A DNA stretch of 24,975 nucleotides from Candidatus Woesearchaeota archaeon (GCA_019322805.1 JAHWIC010000022.1:1-24975), one strand, 5' to 3'. Positions 1-6,113 are shown, numbered from the stretch's first letter. Notes: generated by a model not told the origin, from the letters alone. Numbers and translations are program-made.

Positions 1-161
1 TCTATTTTTTTCCTGCATTTTAAATTAGTTATTTCATGAGGTATGAGATTATCTTGCCCTAAATAGGCCTCATATTCGCAACTACACTCTTCATTTGTTA
101 ATTCTCTAGCAGTACAACCCGCCATCAACATTCCTTTTTTAAGTAATTCATTAAAATCCAT
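1..161 (-). CDS. Partial small Cys-rich protein, unknown function
   Basis: An open frame starts at ATG 159-161 (minus strand) and runs off the left edge after 53 codons with no stop. A near-perfect Shine-Dalgarno GGAGGTGA lies about 4 nt before the ATG, which fixes the start; such a strong site is uncommon in this window. The visible peptide begins MDFNELLKKGMLMAGC and has four cysteines within about 40 residues plus many acidic residues, and no signal peptide or membrane segment. The cysteines could bind metal, but spacing alone does not prove that. I do not recognise the family. The 3' end is outside the window, so length and domain content are unknown. Confidence 0.6.
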   Translation of the reverse strand, partial: MDFNELLKKGMLMAGCTARELTNEECSCEYEAYLGQDNLIPHEITNLKCRKKI

Positions 162-262
162 TTTATCACCTCCAATACCCTAATAGGAAACTTATGATAT
201 ATCAATCTTTTCACAGATGGTTTTTACAAAAAAGTTTTACAAAAAATTAAAAAATAGTATAT

Positions 263-295
263 CTTTCTCACACGCCCTCTCTCATCTCGCTTCGG
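263..295 (+). repeat. Dispersed repeat R, copy 1
   Basis: Carries the core TCTCTCATCTCGCT followed by TCGG. Shares its left half (CTTTCTCACACG and on) with copy 3 with one mismatch over about 29 bp. It lies just past the stop codon of the minus-strand gene ending at 304. Same orientation as the three other copies. Confidence 0.75.
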
Positions 296-303
296 CAAGA
301 AGT

Positions 304-852
304 TTATTTTGAAGAAGTATCTTGAGTAGCTGCTTCTAATTTTGCGATGGAGGTTTCAAAAGCTTTGTGGGCTTTGTGATATTCTGGACAACGGTAGTCA
401 TAACTTACCCAACGACCCCAATCTTTCTTTGGAATTTCACCGCGTTCTTCTTCATGAACAGAGACCACTGTTTTATAAGCCAGGTTTCCAGCCAACATCC
501 CTTTAGCATTAGGATAAGTATGCACCTTAAAGTGTATAGTCCACACGTCATCATCTCTAGGCTCACTACCGCCCCCGCCTACATGATGGTCAAACTCATC
601 TGATCCCCTCACAGTCCCATACACTTTTTTTAGATAGTCAAGAGCATTTTGATTAGAGGTCTCACCAAGAGCTTCAACACCAACTAACTGATCAGCCGGA
701 CTATACCAGCTTAATCTCCTTCTATGCCGGCCTTCAACCATCCTGATTAACTCGGCAATAGCCTCGTTACTTCCTGTCTGAGCTAATTCCATAGCAACAG
801 CTCTCCTTTCTTCTTCAGAACAAGTCCTTAATCTTTGTACTAGGTCCGGCAT
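304..852 (-). CDS. HEAT-repeat-like small protein, function unknown
   Basis: 182 aa, starting at ATG 850-852. The first ~80 residues resemble one to two HEAT-like helical repeats: an LVQRLRTCSEEERRAVAMEL helix, a turn, then EAIAELIRMVEG, and later QNALDYLKKVYG. A Gly-rich loop (HHVGGGG, about residues 89-95) divides this from a C-terminal part with the aromatic segment DWGRWVSYDYRCPEYHKAHKAF. HEAT-like repeats usually mediate protein-protein contacts; no catalytic motif is visible. There is no signal peptide. It is a lone minus-strand gene between two copies of repeat R. The assignment rests only on helix periodicity, so a plain 'hypothetical protein' label is equally defensible. Confidence 0.6.
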   Translation of the reverse strand: MPDLVQRLRTCSEEERRAVAMELAQTGSNEAIAELIRMVEGRHRRRLSWYSPADQLVGVEALGETSNQNALDYLKKVYGTVRGSDEFDHHVGGGGSEPRDDDVWTIHFKVHTYPNAKGMLAGNLAYKTVVSVHEEERGEIPKKDWGRWVSYDYRCPEYHKAHKAFETSIAKLEAATQDTSSK

Positions 853-922
853 AGGAAATAAGAATCAAACATAATATTTAAACCTTTCCAATGTTACTAC
901 TCTAAAAAGGTCACTTAAGAAG

Positions 923-942
923 TTTCTCTCATCTCGCTTCGG
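923..942 (+). repeat. Dispersed repeat R, copy 2
   Basis: TTTCTCTCATCTCGCTTCGG; identical to copy 1 from the core through TCGG. It lies between the divergent genes at 304-852 (minus) and 991-1212 (plus). Confidence 0.7.
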
Positions 943-990
943 AGTTTGTTTTTTCAGTAAATTTAATAAAGAATTACAACTGTTTATTCT

Positions 991-1212
991 ATGTTTAGAA
1001 TGGAACCGAAAAAAAGAAAGATTCTAGGTATTGTCCTGATAGTAATTGGGGCACCAATATTTTGGTATGGGATGTATTTGCATAGAGAGGTTAGGCATCC
1101 TCTGTGGTGGTTAGTCTTTTCATTGGGTTGTGCATTAATTGCGCCAGCCTCATTGCTCCTAGAGTGGGAAAAAATACAAAAAAAATCGAAAAAGAAGAGT
1201 AAGAAGAAATAA
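991..1212 (+). CDS. Small two-TM membrane protein with poly-Lys tail
   Basis: 73 aa. Two hydrophobic segments (about residues 11-28, ILGIVLIVIGAPIFWYGMYL, and 38-57, LWWLVFSLGCALIAPASLLL) joined by a short loop, followed by a strongly basic tail of Lys and Ser (WEKIQKKSKKKSKKK). This predicts a helical hairpin with both ends in the cytoplasm, the tail possibly touching membrane lipid heads or nucleic acid. The start could be ATG 991 or ATG 1000; the second begins MEPKKRK and gives a more typical basic N-terminus. A 13-bp perfect inverted repeat (976-988 with 1208-1220) flanks the gene. The family is not recognised. Confidence 0.6.
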   Translation: MFRMEPKKRKILGIVLIVIGAPIFWYGMYLHREVRHPLWWLVFSLGCALIAPASLLLEWEKIQKKSKKKSKKK

Positions 1213-1234
1213 ACAGTTGTTTTCTTAGTAAACC

Positions 1235-1272
1235 CTTTCTCACACGTCCTCTCTCATCTCGCTCCTTGTTTC
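1235..1272 (+). repeat. Dispersed repeat R, copy 3
   Basis: Longest copy. Its left half matches copy 1 and its right half (core then CCTTGTTTC) matches copy 4. It follows the stop of the gene at 991-1212. Confidence 0.75.
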
Positions 1273-1331
1273 AATTGTGATTGCCAAAACACCATTTATA
1301 ACTTCTAATTAGTAGTAACAAAACCGAAAGA

Positions 1332-1340
1332 TTTAAATAC
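1332..1340 (+). promoter_or_regulatory. Archaeal BRE/TATA promoter of the 1362 gene
   Basis: TTTAAATAC preceded by the purine-rich CGAAAG (BRE-like). The box centre is about 26 nt from ATG 1362, so the transcript should be leaderless or nearly so, which supports that start codon. Confidence 0.7.
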
Positions 1341-1361
1341 TAGATATACTTATCCCCTCAT

Positions 1362-2117
1362 ATGACAATTAGTAGACAAACTGTAATGAATCTTGATTCA
1401 GATGTTCTAGCCGAAAGGGTTGAAGCGGCATTCGCAATTATAGAAAACTTTCCAGAAGGTCACCCTGAATTATGGGAAGAGTTTACTGAAAGGATAAGGA
1501 TGAGTAGGGAGAAACCTATCCTAAAGGCTAATTATGGACCATACATGGAAGATATTGAAAATCCAGGAGACTATGTGGATCGTGCAACAGCAATAAAAGA
1601 TGTGAGTTTAAGAGAAAAGGTGCTTAGAACACTAGCCTTTGCTAAAGCTAAAGATCATAAAAATGTGAGGGAAAGGGCAGTTAAGGCGTATTTAAAAGAT
1701 TACCTTGCAGGAAGTGAACATTTCGACTGTGAGTTACTTCCTGGAAACGTAGGGCAAGATTATCTTTCTTCAGTAATAGAAAAACACTATGATGAACTAG
1801 TAGATTTTGATGACCCTGTTTTGAAAATTAAAGCCTTGACACGGCTATATTCTTCTAGGTATGCTAAGAACCAAAAGAGCAGAATAGAAGGAGACTTAAC
1901 ATCTGAGTTAACTAAAAATGCTCGCTCTATATTTGACCAAAGAATTACTGAAGAAGAAAGAACAGCGCTATACAACTTCATAGTTCAACATGATATACCT
2001 GGATATGTAGATATGGCTAGACATGAACTAACAAAAGAGAGAGAAGCAACAAAAAGGCAAGAAGAATACCAAAGGCTAGATTTAAACGGAAAACTATGTA
2101 AGGCGTTTGGTCTTTAA
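1362..2117 (+). CDS. Uncharacterised helical protein
   Basis: 251 aa, soluble, charged and predicted almost fully helical (long runs such as LAERVEAAFAIIENF, LREKVLRTLAFAKAKDHK, ARHELTKEREATKRQEEYQR). No signal peptide, membrane segment, Cys motif or nucleotide-binding loop. The C-terminal ~40 residues could form a coiled coil. The helix-turn-helix periodicity in the middle could be an ARM/HEAT-like solenoid, but no repeat consensus is clear. The start is supported by the leaderless-type promoter at 1332-1340. It is a single-gene unit between repeat R copies 3 and 4. I do not recognise the family and assign no function. Confidence 0.65.
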   Translation: MTISRQTVMNLDSDVLAERVEAAFAIIENFPEGHPELWEEFTERIRMSREKPILKANYGPYMEDIENPGDYVDRATAIKDVSLREKVLRTLAFAKAKDHKNVRERAVKAYLKDYLAGSEHFDCELLPGNVGQDYLSSVIEKHYDELVDFDDPVLKIKALTRLYSSRYAKNQKSRIEGDLTSELTKNARSIFDQRITEEERTALYNFIVQHDIPGYVDMARHELTKEREATKRQEEYQRLDLNGKLCKAFGL

Positions 2118-2183
2118 TCATTCAAAAATTGTACCCTTAATTCTTATCTTGTTATCATTTCGAGATACTTTAGCATCTTCACC

Positions 2184-2211
2184 GTCCTTCTCTCATCTCG
2201 CTCCTTGTTTC
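2184..2211 (+). repeat. Dispersed repeat R, copy 4
   Basis: Core TCTCTCATCTCGCT followed by CCTTGTTTC as in copy 3. It follows the stop of the gene at 1362-2117 and precedes the TATA region of the 2264 gene. Confidence 0.75.
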
Positions 2212-2263
2212 TTTTTAGTAATGTTTTTATATATTAATTCTTAAGGTATTGTAAGGTAATAGT

Positions 2264-2542
2264 ATGAAAAAGATAATCCTTACTTTACTGATATTAGTTC
2301 TATTGGTTGGTTGTAGTGAAAGAGATGAGGAAATGGATGTTATGGATATAAATGAGATGTATAATAAAATCCAAACTGGAATGACTTTTGATGAAGTTAG
2401 GTCTTTACTTGGAGAGCCAAGTAGTGTTCAAAAAATGGAAACTGATGAATACTGGTATTATATAAAAGGAGTTAATATGTTACAAATTAGCTTTATTGAA
2501 GGAAAGGTAGCCAGTAGAACTGGTTACATAAAGGAAAAGTAA
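2264..2542 (+). CDS. BamE/SmpA-like small lipoprotein
   Basis: 92 aa. N-terminal lipoprotein signal peptide MKKIILTLLILVLLVGC with a lipobox ending at Cys17, so the mature protein is probably lipid-anchored on the outer face of the cytoplasmic membrane. The mature part has the pattern of the SmpA/OmlA/BamE-like fold: YNKIQTGMTFDEVRSLLGEP (about 34-53), then DEYWYY and a terminal strand ISFIEGKV. In Gram-negative bacteria BamE is part of the outer membrane assembly complex; an archaeon has no such complex, so here only the fold, not the function, is suggested. A TATA-like TTTTTATATATT lies about 35 nt upstream. Single-gene unit. Confidence 0.65.
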   Translation: MKKIILTLLILVLLVGCSERDEEMDVMDINEMYNKIQTGMTFDEVRSLLGEPSSVQKMETDEYWYYIKGVNMLQISFIEGKVASRTGYIKEK

Positions 2543-2700
2543 GACTTATAAACTAAGTTCTACTACTTTATTACAGAAGTAGTTTCGGAATGTTTCTTTC
2601 TGGACAAAAACAATTCTCAGCCATCATACTCGCTATAACACCAGAACCAACTGAGAAAATAGTTTAATCAATACACTGCAGTGCCATACAACATCACAGC

Positions 2701-2772
2701 AGGGGTGGGCAACAACACCTAGTTGTGCTGTCAATGGGGAGGTCGCTAGAGACTGAGCACAGCGAAGTCTCT
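2701..2772 (+). repeat. Mosaic palindromic element E, copy 1
   Basis: Starts AGGGGTGGGCAAC, contains TTGTGCTGT, and ends in a 7-bp stem hairpin AGAGACT / AGTCTCT (2748-2772) with an 11-nt loop. Homologous in order to 6252-6360, where an extra hairpin module is inserted. It lies in the 2543-3102 gap, which holds no convincing gene. Confidence 0.65.
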
Positions 2773-2822
2773 CAACCTAGCTTCTAATATATACGTAAAG
2801 GCCATCGCCGCCTGAGTTTAGA

Positions 2823-2972
2823 ATGAGCCAAAACGGCTCTGGAGTTGGAGGCTATCCGCCGATTGAGGATGAGTAGGCAAGCCGCCGCTTGAGGACAGTA
2901 TGAGCCAAAACGGCTCTGGAGTTTGAGGCTATCCGCCGCTTGAGGATGAGTAGGCAAGCCGCCGCTTGAGGC
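2823..2972 (+). repeat. 77-bp tandem repeat, two copies
   Basis: Two adjacent units with period 77 (2823 and 2900), nearly identical; differences include GGAGTTGG versus GGAGTTTG and CCGAT versus CCGCT. Each unit contains the perfect hairpin GAGCCaaaacGGCTC and the motif GCCGCCGCTTGAGG twice (one variant). A truncated relative is at 6172-6228. An open frame can be read across the repeat on the minus strand, but it looks like a by-product. Confidence 0.8.
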
Positions 2973-3033
2973 TGGGGCCCCATCCCTCAATTCCACCATT
3001 ACAGCCCCTATATGTCTTGAATTTCAAGACCCA

Positions 3034-3059
3034 CTGTCCCAAATTCGGTTGATAAAAAC
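3034..3059 (+). repeat. 26-bp direct repeat, left copy
   Basis: CTGTCCCAAATTCGGTTGAT and on, matching 3841-3866 with a single mismatch (ATT versus ATC). The two copies bracket the retropepsin/DUF5678 pair. Confidence 0.75.
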
Positions 3060-3102
3060 CAAACTCGACACCGAAAAGAGCACTAAAAACCAAGAAAATC
3101 AT

Positions 3103-3555
3103 CTATCTGTTAGGATAAAAGTAAACCTTCTTCTCCTTCTGCCTAAACACTATATCAAAATTATCAAATATAACTTTCCTTCCAATAACCATCTGGTAGT
3201 CTGATTCGATGTCAAAGGGTTTAGTGAGCCAGAATATTGGGACATTGAAACGATAATCACCTATCCATAAGTCGGTATGTTTGGGCCACGCAGGACCGCT
3301 TGAAAACAAGCCATTCAATTCATCAGGTTCTCCTTCAAAATCATCCGTGTCTATGCCAAGCCAGTTTCCAAAAGGCTTCATAAAAGAAATTGTTTTATCA
3401 GAGCCAGTATCAATCAATGCGGACAAGCCAATCTTACTCTTTCCAACTTTTACAGTGATCACTGGCCGCCATATAGTTTCTTTGCTTAATCTCGTTTTCA
3501 CAACAGAAGACTTATAACTGAAAATAATTGGTTTTTTATTGGAGAAATCCAGCAT
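3103..3555 (-). CDS. Retropepsin-like aspartyl protease
   Basis: 150 aa from ATG 3553-3555. The central motif SALIDTGSDKT carries the D-T-G-S active site of retropepsin-type aspartyl proteases, preceded by VITVKVGKSKIGLSALID, the usual strand before it, and followed by a second-half strand with VPIFWLTKPFD and the VIGRKVIFDNFDIVF segment that often ends this domain (a G-R/L-D-x-L-like pattern). One DTG per chain means it must dimerise to be active. The frame extends 12 codons upstream, but this ATG is 1 nt after the stop of the DUF5678 gene, so translational coupling favours it. No signal peptide: a cytoplasmic protease of unknown substrate. Catalysis is inferred from the motif. Confidence 0.75.
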   Translation of the reverse strand: MLDFSNKKPIIFSYKSSVVKTRLSKETIWRPVITVKVGKSKIGLSALIDTGSDKTISFMKPFGNWLGIDTDDFEGEPDELNGLFSSGPAWPKHTDLWIGDYRFNVPIFWLTKPFDIESDYQMVIGRKVIFDNFDIVFRQKEKKVYFYPNR

Positions 3556-3556
3556 T

Positions 3557-3754
3557 TTATATTGCCAAAATATTCTTTGTAGATGGCACACATATTATGG
3601 CTATCTCTTTATTCTTAACTTTATTTAATTTCTTGAAAACTTCATCGGGATTTTTGCTTGTTAAAGTTATCTTCCCATCTACAAGACCGACACATTTTCC
3701 AGCATATTTTTTTGTATCAAGCTTTGCAAAAGCCTTAGATGTTTTATCTCCCAT
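3557..3754 (-). CDS. DUF5678 domain protein
   Basis: 65 aa. Matches the DUF5678 pattern as I know it: a Tyr-x-Gly-Lys-x-Val segment (KKYAGKCVGLVDGKITLTSK), then NPDEVFKKLNKVK and a terminal strand IAIICVP. DUF5678 proteins are small, function unknown, and in archaea often lie directly before an aspartyl-protease-like gene, as here. The gap to the protease gene is 1 nt. The start at 3752-3754 has AGGTGA 4-5 nt upstream, and a TATA-like ATATTTAAATG lies at about 3787-3796. The pairing of a tiny partner and a protease in one transcript invites comparison with toxin-antitoxin or substrate/regulator pairs, but nothing in the sequence proves this. Confidence 0.75.
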   Translation of the reverse strand: MGDKTSKAFAKLDTKKYAGKCVGLVDGKITLTSKNPDEVFKKLNKVKNKEIAIICVPSTKNILAI

Positions 3755-3840
3755 GGATTCACCTACTTATGAGTATGTTTACATTCATATTTAAATGTTG
3801 CTATCCCTCACCCCGCCAAGTCTCAATTTCCAACCCCCTG

Positions 3841-3866
3841 CTGTCCCAAATCCGGTTGATAAAAAC
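3841..3866 (+). repeat. 26-bp direct repeat, right copy
   Basis: Second copy of the repeat at 3034-3059, about 807 bp away, lying just before the TATA box (CATTTAAATAAAT) of the 3899 gene. Confidence 0.75.
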
Positions 3867-3898
3867 ATTTAAATAAATCAAAAAACAAGGTCTATACT

Positions 3899-4933
3899 AT
3901 GCCAAAGAAACCAACTGACAACCCGTCCTGCCCAAGCTGCCAAAGCACCAATACAGTAAAGAACGGAACAAGAAAAAACAAAAAGAGAGCAATCAAAAGA
4001 TACCTCTGCAAAGACTGCAACACCTCATTCACCCTCCAGCACAAAGCCCAACAACACAAAACCTACAATCTAAACCAAATCCTAAACTCAATCTCAAACT
4101 ACAACCTGGGCAAAGCACTAAGAAAAAACAACAACCAAATCCCAAAGTCCACAATCCACAACTGGATAACTCAACTCAAAACAGACCTTCCATTCAACAG
4201 ACTAAGAAACAAAATAAAAAAACAACCAACATATAACATAATAATAAAAAAGCAATTCTTCCACCACAGGCAGCCATTCCTCTACCAATACCACAGCCTT
4301 AAGCTGAACTTCGCAAGAAAATTCCCTGGCTTAATCACCTACCTAAAATCAATAAACAAGTCACTGCCAAAACACATCTTCAACAACTCAGAAAGAATCT
4401 CCCAAGCCTCAAGAAACAAAACCGAAACCCCAACCAAAGGCGGAGACGAGGCGGGGGACGCCCCATCCGGGGTGCCGAGTAGGACAAAATGCGAAGCATT
4501 TTGGCCGTCTCCCGCCATTGGTTTGGTTGGGGTTTCGAAGTTAAAGTCAAACATAAACCTAAAAGAAAAACAAAACTACGCAGTAAAACTAGCAAAACTA
4601 GCTAAAGAAATAACAAATGACAACAAAAAGCGCCATCAAATAATAGAAAACTTCATGCTAATCAACGACACAGCAACAATAGCAGCAGAAATACCAGTTT
4701 ACATAACCAAAAATGAAACAAAAACAGCCAATTTAACAGGCCACATTGACATCCTACAATCAAGATACCATAAGCTCTTCATCTTGGACTACAAGCCAGA
4801 GCCAATAAATAAACCACAAACAATAGCTCAACTAACCTTATACAGAGAAGCACTAAGCAAAAGAGCAAACATCCCAAGGAGTAGAATCAAGCTAGCTTTC
4901 TTCAACGATAAGGGATATTACGAATTATCCTAA
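3899..4933 (+). CDS. Zinc-ribbon/HTH protein fused to PD-(D/E)XK nuclease domain
   Basis: 344 aa. Residues 11-40 form a four-Cys zinc ribbon (CPSC...CKDC; C11, C14, C37, C40) of the kind at the N-terminus of IS1-like transposases, followed by an HTH-like region (about 57-92, ending IPKSTIHNWI). Instead of a DDE catalytic domain, the C-terminus has a PD-(D/E)XK nuclease core: E264, GHID (D284), DYK (D297, K299) and the Q311/Y315 helix, as in RecB/Cas4-type nucleases. Residues ~176-213 are encoded by a GC-rich palindromic insertion (4423-4537) that keeps the frame open. The coding strand is unusually rich in A and C, with many codons ending in C, unlike neighbours, which suggests transfer. A TATA box lies ~30 nt upstream. 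A DNA-targeting role is inferred; whether the interrupted protein is active is unknown. Confidence 0.7.
   Translation: MPKKPTDNPSCPSCQSTNTVKNGTRKNKKRAIKRYLCKDCNTSFTLQHKAQQHKTYNLNQILNSISNYNLGKALRKNNNQIPKSTIHNWITQLKTDLPFNRLRNKIKKQPTYNIIIKKQFFHHRQPFLYQYHSLKLNFARKFPGLITYLKSINKSLPKHIFNNSERISQASRNKTETPTKGGDEAGDAPSGVPSRTKCEAFWPSPAIGLVGVSKLKSNINLKEKQNYAVKLAKLAKEITNDNKKRHQIIENFMLINDTATIAAEIPVYITKNETKTANLTGHIDILQSRYHKLFILDYKPEPINKPQTIAQLTLYREALSKRANIPRSRIKLAFFNDKGYYELS
4423..4537 (+). repeat. In-frame palindromic element inside a coding sequence
   Basis: 115 bp bounded by a perfect 16-bp inverted repeat (CGAAACCCCAACCAAA, 4423-4438; TTTGGTTGGGGTTTCG, 4522-4537). Inside is a second arm pair (GGCGGAGACG 4439-4448 with CGTCTCCCGCC 4506-4516, one bulge), then CCCCATCCGGGG (4461-4472) and the hairpin CAAAATGCgaaGCATTTTG (4485-4503). 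Much more GC-rich than its host gene. It encodes about 38 residues without a stop. Confidence 0.85.
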
Positions 4934-5051
4934 CAACTTTCCAAAAACCCAACAACAATGCCTTTATTCCTGCCTTTTCACTCCCATCAAGTTCCAGAAG
5001 CTTAATAACCTCCAACATATTCCTTGCATCAGAGATAATAAGGGGGTAAAA

Positions 5052-5162
5052 ATGAAAGTACACACAGCTGAGGAATTAAAGGCCATGAGCGTAGAGGAAG
5101 CAACTAAATATTTTGAGAGGCTGCATAAGGCAAACTCAAAGAGAAACCTTTCTATTCTTTAA
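5052..5162 (+). CDS. Possible 36-aa charged peptide
   Basis: A short frame from ATG 5052 to TAA 5160-5162, MKVHTAEELKAMSVEEATKY and on, predicted helical and mixed-charge. A GGGGGT stretch 5-6 nt upstream could act as a ribosome binding site. It overlaps the 3' end of the converging wHTH gene by 11 nt. No family is recognised; it may be a small protein or the remnant of a larger one. Confidence 0.35.
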   Translation: MKVHTAEELKAMSVEEATKYFERLHKANSKRNLSIL

Positions 5163-5358
5163 AGCGGTATTGGTAGGAGCTTCTTCCTGCAGGCCTGGGG
5201 CTGCTGGACTTATAGTAAACAAGCCCGCAGTGCTTCAGCTTTTTGAGGCTTGTTGTGACTGAGCCTAAAGAAACCTTTATCTTCTGGCTTATTCCTTTTG
5301 AAGTAAACCACCTTCTTTTGTTTTTCTTTAAATAATCATAGACCTGCTGCTGCCCCAT
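5152..5358 (-). CDS. Small winged-helix DNA-binding protein
   Basis: 68 aa from ATG 5356-5358. Pattern of a single winged helix: helix 1 QQQVYDYLKKNK, helix 2 FTSKGISQKIK, recognition helix SLGSVTTSLKKLKHCG, wing LVYYKSSSPRPAGRSSYQYRF. This resembles MarR/ArsR-like or Lrp-type wHTH regulators; no ligand domain is present. The frame extends 27 codons further upstream, but a TATA box (TTATATAAAC, 5381-5390) sits 27 nt before this ATG and inside that extension, so a leaderless start here is much more likely. Probably a transcription factor; the target is unknown, and the adjacent divergent and upstream genes are candidates. Confidence 0.65.
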   Translation of the reverse strand: MGQQQVYDYLKKNKRRWFTSKGISQKIKVSLGSVTTSLKKLKHCGLVYYKSSSPRPAGRSSYQYRFKE

Positions 5359-5453
5359 CCTACAGCAATAGAAGAACTGCTTATATAAACCTTCCCTAAA
5401 AACCCAACAACAATGGCTGCTGGCGAGGATAAGAACCAACTGAGAAAGAGCCT

Positions 5454-6077
5454 TTATTCAAGCCATGGATTGCTAAGCTCAGCAAAGGTTTTCCTTGCGT
5501 CAGCAAGCATAGTATCATAATCATCAGCTAGAAAACCTAAAGATGTGGCACATGACCCCGCGCAATGGTCGTACTTAGTCATCTCAGGTGAAAGATTCAC
5601 GCCATATCTGCTCAAGAGAATTTTATCAAAATGCCCATTGAGCTCCATCACCCTATCCTTATCTTTCCTCCCAGTAGCTTCAATCATCTGCTCAAGCAGC
5701 AGATACATGCAACCTTTGCATGCACTGACAATTTCTCTTATTTTTTCATCACCTGCGTCAGAGATTGCGTCAGGAAGTTCAGTAGATCTATCAGCATTGC
5801 CTGTCTCTGATATTACAGCAAAAGCGCCATCTTCACCAACAATCTTTGAACCAAGTGACCTTCCATCTTCATTACCAAGAGAATATAATTGTCCAGCACA
5901 GCAATACAGTTCTCTATAAACAAGAACCTTGTTTCTTTTGGTATCTGGCAGTCCTGCCTCAACAAGATCATGATAGACTTTTTCTACACCGGCAGCTAAT
6001 CTTTCTAGAGTTCTCTGTGTTGCAGCAGAATACTCTGGCTTTTGTTCTCTTTCTTGCTTCATCTTAATCCCATTCAA
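5454..6077 (-). CDS. Uncharacterised Cys-containing helical protein
   Basis: 207 aa, soluble and mostly helical. Cysteine groups CC (in YRELYCCAGQ), CKGC (ACKGCMYLL) and CAGSC (HCAGSCATS) are spread over the chain; with the nearby His residues they could bind zinc or an iron-sulfur cluster, or form disulfides. The ELYCC and CKGCM segments sit in amphipathic helices, a layout seen in helical metal-binding bundles, but I cannot name a family. The start may be ATG 6075-6077 or the later in-frame ATG 6060-6062 (MKQEREQK); the leader upstream contains a small hairpin (6095-6113) and a TATA box around 6139-6149. Single-gene unit. Confidence 0.6.
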   Translation of the reverse strand: MNGIKMKQEREQKPEYSAATQRTLERLAAGVEKVYHDLVEAGLPDTKRNKVLVYRELYCCAGQLYSLGNEDGRSLGSKIVGEDGAFAVISETGNADRSTELPDAISDAGDEKIREIVSACKGCMYLLLEQMIEATGRKDKDRVMELNGHFDKILLSRYGVNLSPEMTKYDHCAGSCATSLGFLADDYDTMLADARKTFAELSNPWLE

Positions 6078-6094
6078 AACCCCAAGAAAATCCT

Positions 6095-6113
6095 GGAGTG
6101 ATTACATCACCCC
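6095..6113 (-). promoter_or_regulatory. Leader stem-loop upstream of the 6077 gene
   Basis: On the coding (minus) strand this reads GGGGTGATgtaATCACTCC, an 8-bp stem with one G-U pair and a 3-nt loop. It lies between the TATA box (about 6139-6149) and the start codon, so it would be near the 5' end of the mRNA. It could be an operator palindrome or an RNA hairpin; no function can be assigned. Confidence 0.35.

Noticed and set aside
263..2211. Definite integron
   Set aside because: No integron integrase, no attI and no clear attC boxes; kept only as an analogy for the repeat-gene-repeat layout.
2784..2999. 71-aa frame on the minus strand through the tandem repeat
   Set aside because: It is the GC-rich 77-bp repeat read in an open frame; the peptide repeats with the DNA and has no promoter or ribosome site.
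4339..4595. Two overlapping minus-strand frames of 71 codons
   Set aside because: They are antisense to the nuclease gene and stay open because the palindromic insertion is GC-rich; no start signals.
4902..5018. 38-aa minus-strand frame MLEVIKLLELDGSEKAGIKA and on
   Set aside because: Helical and tempting as a fragment of an older gene, but it runs antisense into the nuclease gene end and has no promoter; too weak to list as a gene.
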